NCBI GenBank assembly: GCA_902786665.1 | Contig: CADADN010000004.1 | Coordinates: 34,183 to 98,182 of the forward strand | DNA: 64,000 nucleotides | DNA from: an uncultured Prevotellaceae bacterium | GTDB taxonomy: Bacteria > Bacteroidota > Bacteroidia > Bacteroidales > Bacteroidaceae | Direction of reading: 5' to 3' | Part shown: positions 1 to 8,152 of the stretch, piece by piece | Position numbering within the stretch: the stretch's first letter is position 1 | Layout: each line of letters begins with the position of its first letter | Notes under the pieces: model-generated | Databases searched by the model: none | Told to the model about the DNA's origin: nothing | What the model saw: only the letters and a program-made list of their open reading frames with translations | Translations under genes and position numbers: made by a program

Positions 1-1
1 T

Positions 2-163
2 AATATCGCCGCACAGATTGTCTTTTCGATGTGTCGTTACCCGGTCGTGAAAGAGATAATTATGAAATGTGCAAGGCGTTTCGGAGAACTGAATTTCCTT
101 TATGGCGACGATGTGAGAAACGTCCAGTTGGAGAATGTCATTGAAGTTAATTCTGGGAATTAG
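2..163 (+). CDS. 3' end of an unidentified gene (partial)
   Basis: An open frame enters from the left edge and stops at TAG 161-163, giving 53 residues with ordinary amino-acid composition (it includes FGELNFLYGDDVR). It lies directly upstream of, and on the same strand as, the SPFH gene, so it is probably the tail of the preceding gene in the same early operon. I do not recognise the family. Confidence 0.5.
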   Translation, partial: NIAAQIVFSMCRYPVVKEIIMKCARRFGELNFLYGDDVRNVQLENVIEVNSGN

Positions 164-186
164 ATAATAACGAATAATTAAAAACA

Positions 187-1056
187 ATGAAAACAATTAT
201 CAATTTCAACAAGAAAGTGGTGCGTATGGTCGCATCTGTATTTGGGGCCGCAATTTTGCTGGCCATCGTGTTTGGACTCTGCTGCACCGTCGTTGACAGT
301 GGCGAGGTAGGCATCAAGTTCCACAAATGGTCCGCTTCAGAGCAGGACTATGGCGGAGTGGAAGGGACGTGCAAGGGATGGGTGTTCTACAACCCAGTCA
401 CAACAAGCGTGTTCTCCTACCCGACCTTCACGCAGCGAAAGCAGTACGAGACGTTTTCCGTGAACGCCAAGGATGCGTCGCTCTTTGAGATGGACCCGAC
501 GATAGCCTACCGCATCGATCCGGCAAAGGCTTGCGACATCTTCACGAAATACCGCGTAGGCATCAAGGACTTGGAGGAGGGCTATATCCGCACTTGTATC
601 TATGAGGCATACAGGACGTGTGGTAATCAATACACGTCCGACTCCCTGATGTCAAACCGTGCCAATTTTGAGCGTGACGTGCGCTCCAGACTTGAAAAGT
701 CGCTAATGGCAGAGGGTTTCATCGTGGAGGAGTTTACATCGAAAATCACTCCTCCGAAATCTCTTGTTGCCATGATTGACGCAAAAAACACCGCTATACA
801 GTCTGCCCTCAAAGCGGAGAATGAGGTGAAGGAGGCTGAAGCAAATGCCAAGATTGCCGTAGCGAAAGCCGAGGGAAATGCCAAGGCCATGAAGATTAAG
901 GCTGATGCAGAAGCCTACTACAACGCCACCATCGCCGCCTCGCTGTCTCCTATGATAGTGCAGGAGGACTTGATAGAGAAATGGGATGGCACGATGCCGC
1001 AGATTGTCGGTGGCAGTGGGATGATTATGGATATATCAAAGATAATGAACAAGTAG
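187..1056 (+). CDS. SPFH/band-7 (prohibitin-like) membrane protein
   Basis: 289 residues. An N-terminal membrane anchor (about residues 13-34) is followed by a band-7 domain (about 35-190) and an Ala/Glu/Lys-rich coiled coil (about 195-240, with EAEANAKIAVAKAEGNAKAM), the usual SPFH order. Such proteins oligomerise on the inner membrane and scaffold or protect membrane complexes. Phage copies are common in Bacteroidetes phages, but their role is not settled. The stop is followed after two bases by the next start, so the two are likely co-transcribed. The family call is firm; the function during infection is unknown. Confidence 0.85.
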   Translation: MKTIINFNKKVVRMVASVFGAAILLAIVFGLCCTVVDSGEVGIKFHKWSASEQDYGGVEGTCKGWVFYNPVTTSVFSYPTFTQRKQYETFSVNAKDASLFEMDPTIAYRIDPAKACDIFTKYRVGIKDLEEGYIRTCIYEAYRTCGNQYTSDSLMSNRANFERDVRSRLEKSLMAEGFIVEEFTSKITPPKSLVAMIDAKNTAIQSALKAENEVKEAEANAKIAVAKAEGNAKAMKIKADAEAYYNATIAASLSPMIVQEDLIEKWDGTMPQIVGGSGMIMDISKIMNK

Positions 1057-1058
1057 CT

Positions 1059-1445
1059 ATGGGAACACTCATTTTTATCATACTGAGCACGGCGGCGGCT
1101 CTTTATGCCGCCTACCTGCTCTCTTTCCGTACATACGAGTGGGATTGCTACTCAAAAAAGAAAGGGGAGAAGATTGTGTTTCCTCGCATCACCTACATCT
1201 TTATGCTAATCATTGCTTTGGTCCCCATTTTGAATATCTCTGCGACGGTTACATTTATTCTCTTTGTGTTGTTTGGGAACCGTGAAGATTTTTACGTTGA
1301 ATCATGGTTTTTCGATCAACCTAAAGACAAGAATGATGATCAAAAGATGGATAATTATGAACTGGATAGAAGCAAAAGACAAAACCCCCCAAGAGGGAGA
1401 AAAGAAAATCTGACGGACTTCCGAAGTTGTATCTATGTCAGATAA
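1059..1445 (+). CDS. small two-helix membrane protein
   Basis: 128 residues from ATG 1059, chosen because it follows the SPFH stop directly; a longer frame from 981 would overlap it. Two hydrophobic segments (about residues 3-20 and 46-70) are followed by a charged tail rich in Lys, Asp and Arg that includes a C6 run at 1387-1392. Probably an inner-membrane partner of the SPFH protein, from adjacency alone. No family recognised. Confidence 0.6.
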   Translation: MGTLIFIILSTAAALYAAYLLSFRTYEWDCYSKKKGEKIVFPRITYIFMLIIALVPILNISATVTFILFVLFGNREDFYVESWFFDQPKDKNDDQKMDNYELDRSKRQNPPRGRKENLTDFRSCIYVR

Positions 1446-1633
1446 TGACTTGCGACATGACTTTTGGTTGGCGGTTCTCCTACCGTGTGGCATTCATCAA
1501 CGACAAGGGAAAATGGAACGTCGAGACTCCTCCCTATACTTACGTCACCAAGTGGATGCCGATTGACTGTGACGAGTCGATGGAGACGATGCTGGAGTAT
1601 ATCGAGGAAATAACAGACAACGAAACAGATTGA
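1427..1633 (+). CDS. hypothetical protein, 68 aa
   Basis: Small soluble protein overlapping the end of the preceding gene. ATG 1445 would shorten it to 62 residues and remove most of the overlap, and is a credible alternative start. It has an acidic C-terminus (SMETMLEYIEEITDNETD). It sits in a tight run of same-strand genes. Function unknown. Confidence 0.5.
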   Translation: MYLCQIMTCDMTFGWRFSYRVAFINDKGKWNVETPPYTYVTKWMPIDCDESMETMLEYIEEITDNETD

Positions 1634-1636
1634 ACC

Positions 1637-1984
1637 ATGAGCAGAATTGCAATTTGGATGCCGGAGGAATTTTGGATCAACTCCCAACTATCCCTGGCAC
1701 GTTTCAGCGGTGGAGCGACAATAGGCGGGCACCAGTACATCATCGTTGACAAGCACGGACGTGACCTCTATGAGGCATCTATGGCGAAAGACCGTGCAGG
1801 GAGCGAAAAGGCCATCCCACCTGGCGAACCTGCCGACCTGCTCCGGCAGGATTTCCAGAAATACTACAAGAAACTTGGAAGAGAAAAATTCCTTGAAATC
1901 CTGAAAGCCAATTCCTATGCTTCCGACGAGGTTTTGAAGAACATCTACAAGGAGGCGGTAAAGGCGAAGAAAAACAACCAATAA
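1637..1984 (+). CDS. hypothetical protein, 115 aa
   Basis: Starts three bases after the previous stop. The N-terminus (ISRIAIWMPEEFW-like) is followed by a Gly-rich turn and a Lys-rich helical C-terminus (YKEAVKAKKNNQ). No catalytic motif recognised. Operon position is the only functional hint. Confidence 0.6.
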   Translation: MSRIAIWMPEEFWINSQLSLARFSGGATIGGHQYIIVDKHGRDLYEASMAKDRAGSEKAIPPGEPADLLRQDFQKYYKKLGREKFLEILKANSYASDEVLKNIYKEAVKAKKNNQ

Positions 1985-1998
1985 AAAGTAAAACAAAA

Positions 1999-2484
1999 AT
2001 GGCAGAGAATATTTCCACAAACAAGGCTCAAAGTATAGAGCTGATGAAGGCAGGACTGATGATTAACACTGCCGACTTTTATTTGACTGAATCTGAATAT
2101 GGCTCCGCCTTGGAGCGCAACTACGATGCCAACGTCATTCAGGATTGGATGAACCGAAAAAGCCTGTTCCAATCGGGCTATAAAAACATCGCTTCATGGT
2201 CGCTCAAACGATTGATTCAGCTGATGCCGCCTATCATCGACGCACACCAATTACAACTGATGGCAAACTCTACTGGCTGGCAGATCTGCTACGTCTGTGA
2301 GGCTAAGACCGATGGCAACCGATATATGTACCGCTACTTCGGAGAGAGCATGATGGATGTTGTGATTCAGTTGATGAAGAAACTGATTGCCGACGAGAAA
2401 CTGAATGAGCGGTATATCTACCGCCGCGATGAGAATCAGAACTGCTCGCAAAGGACAACCGTCGGAGATTTCATTGTCAAGTGA
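1999..2484 (+). CDS. hypothetical protein, 161 aa
   Basis: Soluble, mostly helical protein 14 bases downstream of the previous gene. The C-terminal half carries CYVCEAKTDGNRYMYRYF, but no complete metal-binding motif is evident. The next gene begins 32 bases after its stop. No family recognised. Confidence 0.6.
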   Translation: MAENISTNKAQSIELMKAGLMINTADFYLTESEYGSALERNYDANVIQDWMNRKSLFQSGYKNIASWSLKRLIQLMPPIIDAHQLQLMANSTGWQICYVCEAKTDGNRYMYRYFGESMMDVVIQLMKKLIADEKLNERYIYRRDENQNCSQRTTVGDFIVK

Positions 2485-2515
2485 ATATCCACGCCGAACA
2501 ATAAAAACACAAACT

Positions 2516-3316
2516 ATGCTCATCAAACTGACAAGCAAATGCACGATGGGGTGTGCGCACTGCATGGAGGACGCACGCGAGGATGGCGACGTGATGACAA
2601 TGGAGGCGTTCAAGCAAGCCGTCTTGTTCGGACTATATATCAGGTGTGGCGTGTTTGGGCTGTCTGGCGGTGAGCCGACGGAGAATGAGGAATTTGCCGA
2701 CATGTGCGAGTGGTTGGATGCGACGGTGCATAAAATGGGGCCTGTGTTTTTCATAGTGTCAAACGGCATGTGGCTAAAGGATGAGAGGAAGCGAAAGTGT
2801 GTGGAGCGTATCTGCCGGATGCCGTCGTTTTCCGGGATGCAGGTCTATACAAACCGACTCTGGTACCGGGAGTATGACTATGTTACAAGTCATAGGGCAG
2901 AATATGAACGATACCCACACGTCTTTGTTGACGCGGATAGCAAGATATTCATGCAGGATCTTGGCCGTGCGCGGATTTCCGAGGCGGCACAGCAGGAGGC
3001 GGCGAAGAATCCTTACTTCATGTCGTGCCTGAATGCGGCACTTTGTGCGAGGCAGGTGGCCAATCCGTCAGACTTTGGATTTACACTTGCTCTGCAAGCC
3101 AAGTTCTGCAAGCCGCAGGTGGACGCGCTGGGTTTCGTCCACATGAGCGAGAGCCGACTGTGCCCCAACGTGGGCAATGTTTGCACCGATGACTTTGCCG
3201 ACATCTGGCGGCGTATGCGTGAGTTCCGTCCCTGCGGTGGTTGTCGTGGGTATCGCAACTTCATCGAGAGCCAACGACCTGACATTGCCAGGGCGAAAGA
3301 GGTGCTTGGAGTGTGA
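2516..3316 (+). CDS. radical SAM protein
   Basis: 266 residues from ATG 2516; an upstream in-frame ATG at 2405 would overlap the previous gene. The cluster motif CTMGCAHC (C9, C13, C16) is the CxxxCxxC signature binding a 4Fe-4S cluster for SAM cleavage, followed by a GGEP-type motif (SGGEPTENEE). The C-terminal third has further cysteines (CKP, CP, PCGGC), a SPASM/twitch-like arrangement suggesting an auxiliary cluster. Such enzymes modify peptides, tRNA or small molecules; the substrate is unknown here. It lies in the early block with an RNA ligase. Confidence 0.85.
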   Translation: MLIKLTSKCTMGCAHCMEDAREDGDVMTMEAFKQAVLFGLYIRCGVFGLSGGEPTENEEFADMCEWLDATVHKMGPVFFIVSNGMWLKDERKRKCVERICRMPSFSGMQVYTNRLWYREYDYVTSHRAEYERYPHVFVDADSKIFMQDLGRARISEAAQQEAAKNPYFMSCLNAALCARQVANPSDFGFTLALQAKFCKPQVDALGFVHMSESRLCPNVGNVCTDDFADIWRRMREFRPCGGCRGYRNFIESQRPDIARAKEVLGV

Positions 3317-3346
3317 GAGAATTATAAAGTATATAAAATTAAGATT

Positions 3347-3718
3347 ATGAGCGAATTTCCAGAAAACGAGTGTTTGACACGGGCATGGCTTGAAAAGAAC
3401 GGATGGGCACCAACAAACACCGTCCCTTTGTTTCAGGGCGACCCCGACTGCATTGATGCCGACCTTTGCGTGGTCGTTGACCGCAAGTGTTATATGATAG
3501 CCAAGTTTCACTATATGGGTGATAGGGCATGGGAACCGTCGGCAAAGCCTGACAGCTTCGAGGTGGTGGGCGTAAACAACTGCTTGGATATGTCGGAATA
3601 CGACCACATGCGGCTTGTGCTTGCCGCTTATGTCTGCGGCCTCACGGGATTTAGGGTAATAAACACTGCTCTCGGTGGTGTGTATGAAATAAAAAAGAAA
3701 AAAATGAAAGAGAAATGA
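3347..3718 (+). CDS. hypothetical protein, 123 aa
   Basis: Compact soluble protein beginning MSEFPENECLTRAWLEKNGW and ending in a Lys-rich tail. Helix-turn features suggest a small adaptor, but no family is recognised. Located between the radical SAM and RNA ligase genes, with only four bases before the ligase start. Confidence 0.6.
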   Translation: MSEFPENECLTRAWLEKNGWAPTNTVPLFQGDPDCIDADLCVVVDRKCYMIAKFHYMGDRAWEPSAKPDSFEVVGVNNCLDMSEYDHMRLVLAAYVCGLTGFRVINTALGGVYEIKKKKMKEK

Positions 3719-3722
3719 CAAA

Positions 3723-4598
3723 ATGGGAAAACAGAAAAGAAGTGAGAACACGTATCAGAAGATTCAGACCGTGTTCAAGAGAGACGAGAAAAATGTCATC
3801 ATGCCTTATGACGAGTTGACTGACCCTGCTTTTGAATATCTGCGCTCGCTGCCGTGGCATTGTGAGGAAAAGATTGATGGCACGAACATTCGGCTGGAGG
3901 TGTTGCACGCTATCGTGGGCGAGAACGAACTGGGCGAATGGATGTCGCCGACCTACGACGAAGCCGCCCAACTGATGTTTCCGCTCTACCAGATGAAGGG
4001 TGCAGAGTTCCATGTGTACTACAAGGGCAAGACCGACAATGCCAACATCCATCCGAACTTGATGAAGCATCTCACCGACAATTATCCAGCCGAGAAGGTG
4101 CTGGCATCGCTTGGACTGAAAACATTTATCCCCGTGGAGGAGTTTGCCGACCACAAGTGGCAGTCGTATCAGGACATTCCGAAGACATACACCATTTATG
4201 GCGAGGGCTATGGCGCGAAGATTCAGAAGGCTGGCGGCAACTATCTGAGTCACGGCAACGGCTTCGCGGTGTTCGATGTGAAGGTGGACAACCTCTATTT
4301 GTTGACCAAGGATCGCGACGAGATTGCCGCGAAGTTGGGTGCTCCCGTCGTGCCGTTCATCGGCAAGATGACGCTCGATGCAGCCATTGCCTACGTCCGC
4401 GAGGGTTTCAAGAGTCGTATCGCCGAGAACAAGGACTTCATGGCCGAGGGTTTGGTTATCCGCACCGACATAGGACTGCGCAACCGTCGTGGCGAGCGCA
4501 TCATCACAAAACTCAAGACCTGCGACTTCCAGAAGTACAAGGCCGTCTATGGCACGCTCGACCCGGTGGAGCAGCGGGTGAACAGTCATATATCCTGA
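3723..4598 (+). CDS. RNA ligase, T4 Rnl2-like nucleotidyltransferase
   Basis: 291 residues with the covalent nucleotidyltransferase motifs in order: motif I EKIDGTNIR with K50 as the predicted AMP-accepting lysine, motif III-like YGEGYG, motif IV AEGLVIRTD and motif V IITKLKTCDF. These enzymes adenylate themselves and seal RNA 3'-OH/5'-phosphate ends; phages use them to repair tRNAs cut by host anticodon nucleases. No kinase/phosphatase partner is visible in the window. Length fits the Rnl2/REL group. The exact subfamily is inferred. Confidence 0.85.
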   Translation: MGKQKRSENTYQKIQTVFKRDEKNVIMPYDELTDPAFEYLRSLPWHCEEKIDGTNIRLEVLHAIVGENELGEWMSPTYDEAAQLMFPLYQMKGAEFHVYYKGKTDNANIHPNLMKHLTDNYPAEKVLASLGLKTFIPVEEFADHKWQSYQDIPKTYTIYGEGYGAKIQKAGGNYLSHGNGFAVFDVKVDNLYLLTKDRDEIAAKLGAPVVPFIGKMTLDAAIAYVREGFKSRIAENKDFMAEGLVIRTDIGLRNRRGERIITKLKTCDFQKYKAVYGTLDPVEQRVNSHIS

Positions 4599-4612
4599 CA
4601 AGTTGATATTCT

Positions 4613-4828
4613 ATGATTAGAAACGCATATCCTGTAAGCAAGCGGTGGAGATTGGAAGTCGAGAAAATTGATGACTTCGGCCATCTTGTCGGACCGCCGC
4701 AGACGAAATACAAAGTGAGTCTGATAGACCACGAAAATTACGATGATCCAGGACACCGCACATGGTATCTCGACAGCGAGGAAGAATTAAGGAATATCGG
4801 AAAAGGATTATTGGATTTTTGCAAATGA
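4613..4828 (+). CDS. hypothetical protein, 71 aa
   Basis: Small soluble protein whose stop codon overlaps the next start (ATGA at 4825-4828), indicating translational coupling. It is rich in aromatic and charged residues (RWRLEVEKIDDFGHL). No family recognised. Confidence 0.6.
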   Translation: MIRNAYPVSKRWRLEVEKIDDFGHLVGPPQTKYKVSLIDHENYDDPGHRTWYLDSEEELRNIGKGLLDFCK

Positions 4829-5421
4829 AACTGTTGCCGATTGTAGGGCTTGACGGCTATGCTGTGGATTGCATAAATCACGTCTGCTATTCATTGAAAC
4901 GAAATAGGTTTAAACCTCTTCGTGTATGCAAACCGTATAATTTGGTAAGCATTTATCACGACGGAACAACACATCATTATCCATTGGCGAGATTAGAGTA
5001 TTGCGCAAAAATGGGGGTCAATCCAAACAAATTGAGCTTCAATAATGTCGTTATGCGTGACCAAAAAGGCAATACCTACCTTACAGACAGGTATGAAGTT
5101 GCAAGAAACATAGCCAGCAATAAGCGAAATAGCAGAATGAGCATCGAGGAAATTCAAAAGAACCTTGACTGCATAAAAAAATTTCGTAAAGGTGACAAGC
5201 GTCCATTCTTTTTACTGGTGGAGCGGGAAGCAGAGCGAGTAAGACAATTCTTCTTGAACCACAAACATAGAAATCCTACTGTCGTTGAAGTGATTGTCGA
5301 AAAGGCGACAATTCGCCTGATGGAGGAAACTGAAGCAGGTGCTGTCTTTGTCAATCCTTACAACTATATGAAGAAATGTGCCTACGGTTTTTTAGAAAAA
5401 GAAAGGAAACATAGAAAATGA
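4825..5421 (+). CDS. hypothetical protein, possibly homing-endonuclease-related
   Basis: 198 residues from ATG 4825, coupled to the previous gene by ATGA and overlapping the recombinase start. The N-terminal stretch (VGLDGYAVDCINHVCYSLKR) resembles the beta-rich NUMOD4-type modules of phage homing endonucleases, but no HNH or GIY-YIG catalytic motif is visible. The C-terminal half is basic and helical, compatible with nucleic-acid binding. Coupling to a recombinase suggests they act together, but this is weak. Confidence 0.55.
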   Translation: MKLLPIVGLDGYAVDCINHVCYSLKRNRFKPLRVCKPYNLVSIYHDGTTHHYPLARLEYCAKMGVNPNKLSFNNVVMRDQKGNTYLTDRYEVARNIASNKRNSRMSIEEIQKNLDCIKKFRKGDKRPFFLLVEREAERVRQFFLNHKHRNPTVVEVIVEKATIRLMEETEAGAVFVNPYNYMKKCAYGFLEKERKHRK

Positions 5422-6389
5422 TATACGCATATTTGAGAGTTAGCACAGACTTACAGGATGTCCGTGCGCAACAGGAAAGCATAATAGATTTTTGCAAGCG
5501 CAAGGACTTGAAGATTGACAAGTACATCAAAGATGAAGGTGTAAGTGGAACAGTCGATTATGAGGAGCGAAACCTTGGAAAACTGTTGAGCAGATGCCAG
5601 AAAGGCGACACTCTTATTGCCCCTGAAATGTCACGTCTTGGACGCAACCTGATGATGGTAATGCGTTTTCTTGAAACGTGTATGAAAAAGGAATTGAAAG
5701 TTTATACGGTTAAGGATGGCTATGAATTAATAGACAACATACAGTCAAAAGTCTTGGCTTTTGCTTTTGGCCTTGCCGCAGAAATAGAGCGCGATATGAT
5801 TGTGAAGCGAATGAAAGAGGGGGTGAATGTTTTCTTGAATCGCGGTGGCGTGTTAGGCGGCGTGACGCATTCAAATCGTCGCATGAAGTTGTCAAAGTTC
5901 GATGCCGAAGTCCGCAAGTTATGTACCGAGGGGAAATCCTTGGCTTACATCGGACGATGTTTTGGTGTGACCACTGAATGTGTTTCCAGATACATAGAGT
6001 ATAATCAGATAGAATACGAAAGAAAAGATGTCTGCCGCAACAAGTCCAACCACTCTGCTACCTTGCAGAAGATAGAGATATGCCGTGGTGCCATTGAATA
6101 CGGTATCATGCAGGGATGGAAGTTCCAGCTTATTTATGAACATGTGAAGAAATGCCATAACATTGCCATCGCGGAAAAAACCGTGCGAAATTACATCCGT
6201 GGCGACAAATATTTGAATGAGTTATGGGTGGATGTGCGCAACAAGAAAAGGTGTGAGGCGAATGTCAAGGCAACACTTAAACCATTGCAGCGTGCAAAAT
6301 ACAGAAAGGAACTTGAATACCTGAATGACAAGTTGAGTAAAAACGAAATATATATACAACATTTAAACAGCCAGCAAAATGAAACTTAG
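5418..6389 (+). CDS. serine recombinase (resolvase/invertase family)
   Basis: 323 residues. The N-terminal catalytic domain (about 1-140) has the YLRVSTDLQ motif with S9 as predicted nucleophile, the SRLGRN motif and a long E helix (AAEIERDMIVKRMKEGV), as in resolvases and invertases. The roughly 180-residue C-terminal region is longer than a simple HTH and carries no obvious zinc-ribbon cysteine quartet, so it differs from both classical invertases and most large serine integrases. It could act in integration, multimer resolution or inversion. No att site is identifiable from one sequence. Confidence 0.85.
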   Translation: MIYAYLRVSTDLQDVRAQQESIIDFCKRKDLKIDKYIKDEGVSGTVDYEERNLGKLLSRCQKGDTLIAPEMSRLGRNLMMVMRFLETCMKKELKVYTVKDGYELIDNIQSKVLAFAFGLAAEIERDMIVKRMKEGVNVFLNRGGVLGGVTHSNRRMKLSKFDAEVRKLCTEGKSLAYIGRCFGVTTECVSRYIEYNQIEYERKDVCRNKSNHSATLQKIEICRGAIEYGIMQGWKFQLIYEHVKKCHNIAIAEKTVRNYIRGDKYLNELWVDVRNKKRCEANVKATLKPLQRAKYRKELEYLNDKLSKNEIYIQHLNSQQNET

Positions 6390-7305
6390 TCTTATCTCCC
6401 GTGCCAACAACCCCACTGGCATGACCGTGGCAGAGGTGGAGCGCGACATCGCTAATTGTTCCGGCTTTGTAAAGTTGATGACAGGTATGGCAAACAATGG
6501 AGCCTACTACATCATGATGGACGCTTTGCGTCAAATCAGGAAACACCCACGCTATGCCGACAAGAAAATCAGGCGGCTCTTTGAAGACAAGCCTAATTCC
6601 GTCCTTGACTTCTACAAGCGGTATCGCAACCGACTGCGATGGCCTGTGGGGAGTGATGTAAGTTTTTTCAATGTCAAGGATTTGACCGAGAGCGCAAAAA
6701 AGAAATATGGGGAGTCCATCACCGATGCCCAGTATTTTGAGTTCTGGGAAGGGGCGGGGAACCTGGCTTATCAGAAAAGTATCAAATGGGTAAACTCTCT
6801 TTGGAACAAGTTTCGCTTGTCGTTGCAGCAACACGATGTGCCATACCCGGAAATTGTGGCTTGGGGGTTGGTGGGGTCTTCTGTGCTGGAGCTTGCGGTC
6901 GAGGTGTGGGAGATTGCCATGCGTTCCGTCCAGGCTGCTGTGCCTGTGCTCCCGATGTCTGTCATTCATAAAATCTACGACCCTTTCAAAATGGAGAAAG
7001 TGGCAATGGCTTGGCATAAGGCGTGCCAGGCATTGGCTCCAGAGACAAAGACTTACACCCTGGATGAGATTGAGGAAAGAAACATTGCCGATGGATTGGA
7101 TCAACTCCGTGAACTTTGGGTCTCTCCTGACTTGCCATTTGACTCCACCATCGCTGCCGTGGAAGACTTTCAGGATGAAATTTTCAAATCAACGCGACAG
7201 GCCAAGAAGGGCATTCGCGACTTGCAGAAAATGAGGGCGGCGGCAGTGGAAGACATCGAGCAGCAGAAGCGCGAGGAAAGGCTGGAACAGCTGAAAAGAA
7301 AATAA
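6379..7305 (+). CDS. hypothetical protein, 308 aa
   Basis: Overlaps the recombinase end by 11 bases. Helical throughout, with a C-terminal coiled coil rich in Arg/Glu (residues about 265-308, DIEQQKREERLEQLKRK). A hydrophobic stretch near residues 155-200 (WGLVGSSVLELAVEVWEIAM) could be amphipathic rather than transmembrane. No family recognised. Length and coiled coil might suit a structural or scaffold role, but it lies in the early block. Confidence 0.6.
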   Translation: MKLSLISRANNPTGMTVAEVERDIANCSGFVKLMTGMANNGAYYIMMDALRQIRKHPRYADKKIRRLFEDKPNSVLDFYKRYRNRLRWPVGSDVSFFNVKDLTESAKKKYGESITDAQYFEFWEGAGNLAYQKSIKWVNSLWNKFRLSLQQHDVPYPEIVAWGLVGSSVLELAVEVWEIAMRSVQAAVPVLPMSVIHKIYDPFKMEKVAMAWHKACQALAPETKTYTLDEIEERNIADGLDQLRELWVSPDLPFDSTIAAVEDFQDEIFKSTRQAKKGIRDLQKMRAAAVEDIEQQKREERLEQLKRK

Positions 7306-7309
7306 GACC

Positions 7310-7696
7310 ATGAGAGAAATAGAATTTCGCGGGTTTAACCGCAAAAACAAACAGTGGCTCTACGGATTTTATTTGCAGAATCATGGTGCACATTTTGTCT
7401 GCCCTGATGATTTTGATGGCAAATCGTGGAACGACTATGAGATTGACCCCGACTCGTTGGGGGAGTTTACGGGATTGTTTGATAAGAACAAGCATAAAAT
7501 CTACGAGGGTGATATTGTGGATGGCATTCCTTTCCCTGGAAGGCATGTTATTCGTTACGACTTTGGAGAATGGTTGGCGGTGGATGTAAAAAGAGAGTGG
7601 ATAGAACTGTTAGAGTTTGCATCCGAATGTAGTGACGTATTAGACACAATCGAGGTTTTTGGGAATATATACGATTGCATGACAACCCGGAAATGA
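7310..7696 (+). CDS. YopX family protein
   Basis: 128 residues beginning MREIEFRGFNRKNKQWLYG, with the EFTGLFDKNKHKIYEGDIV segment that characterises the YopX fold, a beta-rich phage/prophage protein named from Bacillus phage SPbeta. Its biochemical function is not known. Usual family length. Four bases separate it from the previous gene. Confidence 0.85.
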   Translation: MREIEFRGFNRKNKQWLYGFYLQNHGAHFVCPDDFDGKSWNDYEIDPDSLGEFTGLFDKNKHKIYEGDIVDGIPFPGRHVIRYDFGEWLAVDVKREWIELLEFASECSDVLDTIEVFGNIYDCMTTRK

Positions 7697-7732
7697 TACA
7701 TCCGTCCAATCCATAATGATTAATTTTGAAGC

Positions 7733-8104
7733 ATGAAAGACAAGGAAAACGTCAATCATCCCAAGCACTACAATAGCCATCCCAGCGGTGTGGAGTGCAT
7801 CGACATCATCCGGCATTACTGCTATGACATCGGCGCAGCCATCAAATACCTTTGGCGGGCCGGATTGAAAACAGAGGAAGGGATGACCGACCGTGACAAG
7901 GAAATAGAAGATCTACGCAAGGCAATATGGTATATCAACGACAGGATAAGACAACTCCAAACCGAAAGCAGAAGCGACGCGAGCGACAACTCGTCCGTAT
8001 CGTCACGCGCATTGCCGAAGAGGTCATCGCGGAGCAGGTGGCGCGTCCTGTCCTGGTTCGCCGCCGCAAGACGGAGGATTTTGCCGAATACACGTACTTC
8101 ATAA
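7733..8104 (+). CDS. DUF3310 family protein
   Basis: The N-terminal 75 residues (VNHPKHYNSHPSGVECIDI, then AIKYLWRAG and DLRKAIWYIND) match the DUF3310 family, the so-called nucleotide-kinase-like small phage proteins often near replication or metabolic genes. After residue 80 the sequence turns into Ser/Arg-rich text untypical of the family, and another frame there looks more protein-like (see the overlapping gene at 7927), so the true C-terminus may be shorter. Confidence 0.8.
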   Translation: MKDKENVNHPKHYNSHPSGVECIDIIRHYCYDIGAAIKYLWRAGLKTEEGMTDRDKEIEDLRKAIWYINDRIRQLQTESRSDASDNSSVSSRALPKRSSRSRWRVLSWFAAARRRILPNTRTS

Positions 8105-8118
8105 GACGCAAGAAATAA
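7927..8118 (+). CDS. candidate overlapping small basic protein
   Basis: A +1-shifted 63-residue frame overlapping the tail of the DUF3310 gene. It reads as a plausible helical basic protein (RQLVRIVTRIAEEVIAEQ), unlike the Ser/Arg-rich text of the host frame, and ends after it. Either a separate overlapping gene or a sign that one frame is wrong here. No family recognised. Confidence 0.4.
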   Translation: MVYQRQDKTTPNRKQKRRERQLVRIVTRIAEEVIAEQVARPVLVRRRKTEDFAEYTYFIRRKK

Positions 8119-8150
8119 ATCTCAACCCTCAAATCTCAAATCTCAAATCT
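8119..8150 (+). repeat. CTCAAAT-type tandem repeat leader
   Basis: Short tandem copies of (T)CTCAAAT/C fill the gap immediately before the Stealth gene. The same unit recurs before the gene at 56750 and after 58783, so it is a family, not chance. Confidence 0.7.
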
Positions 8151-8152
8151 AA

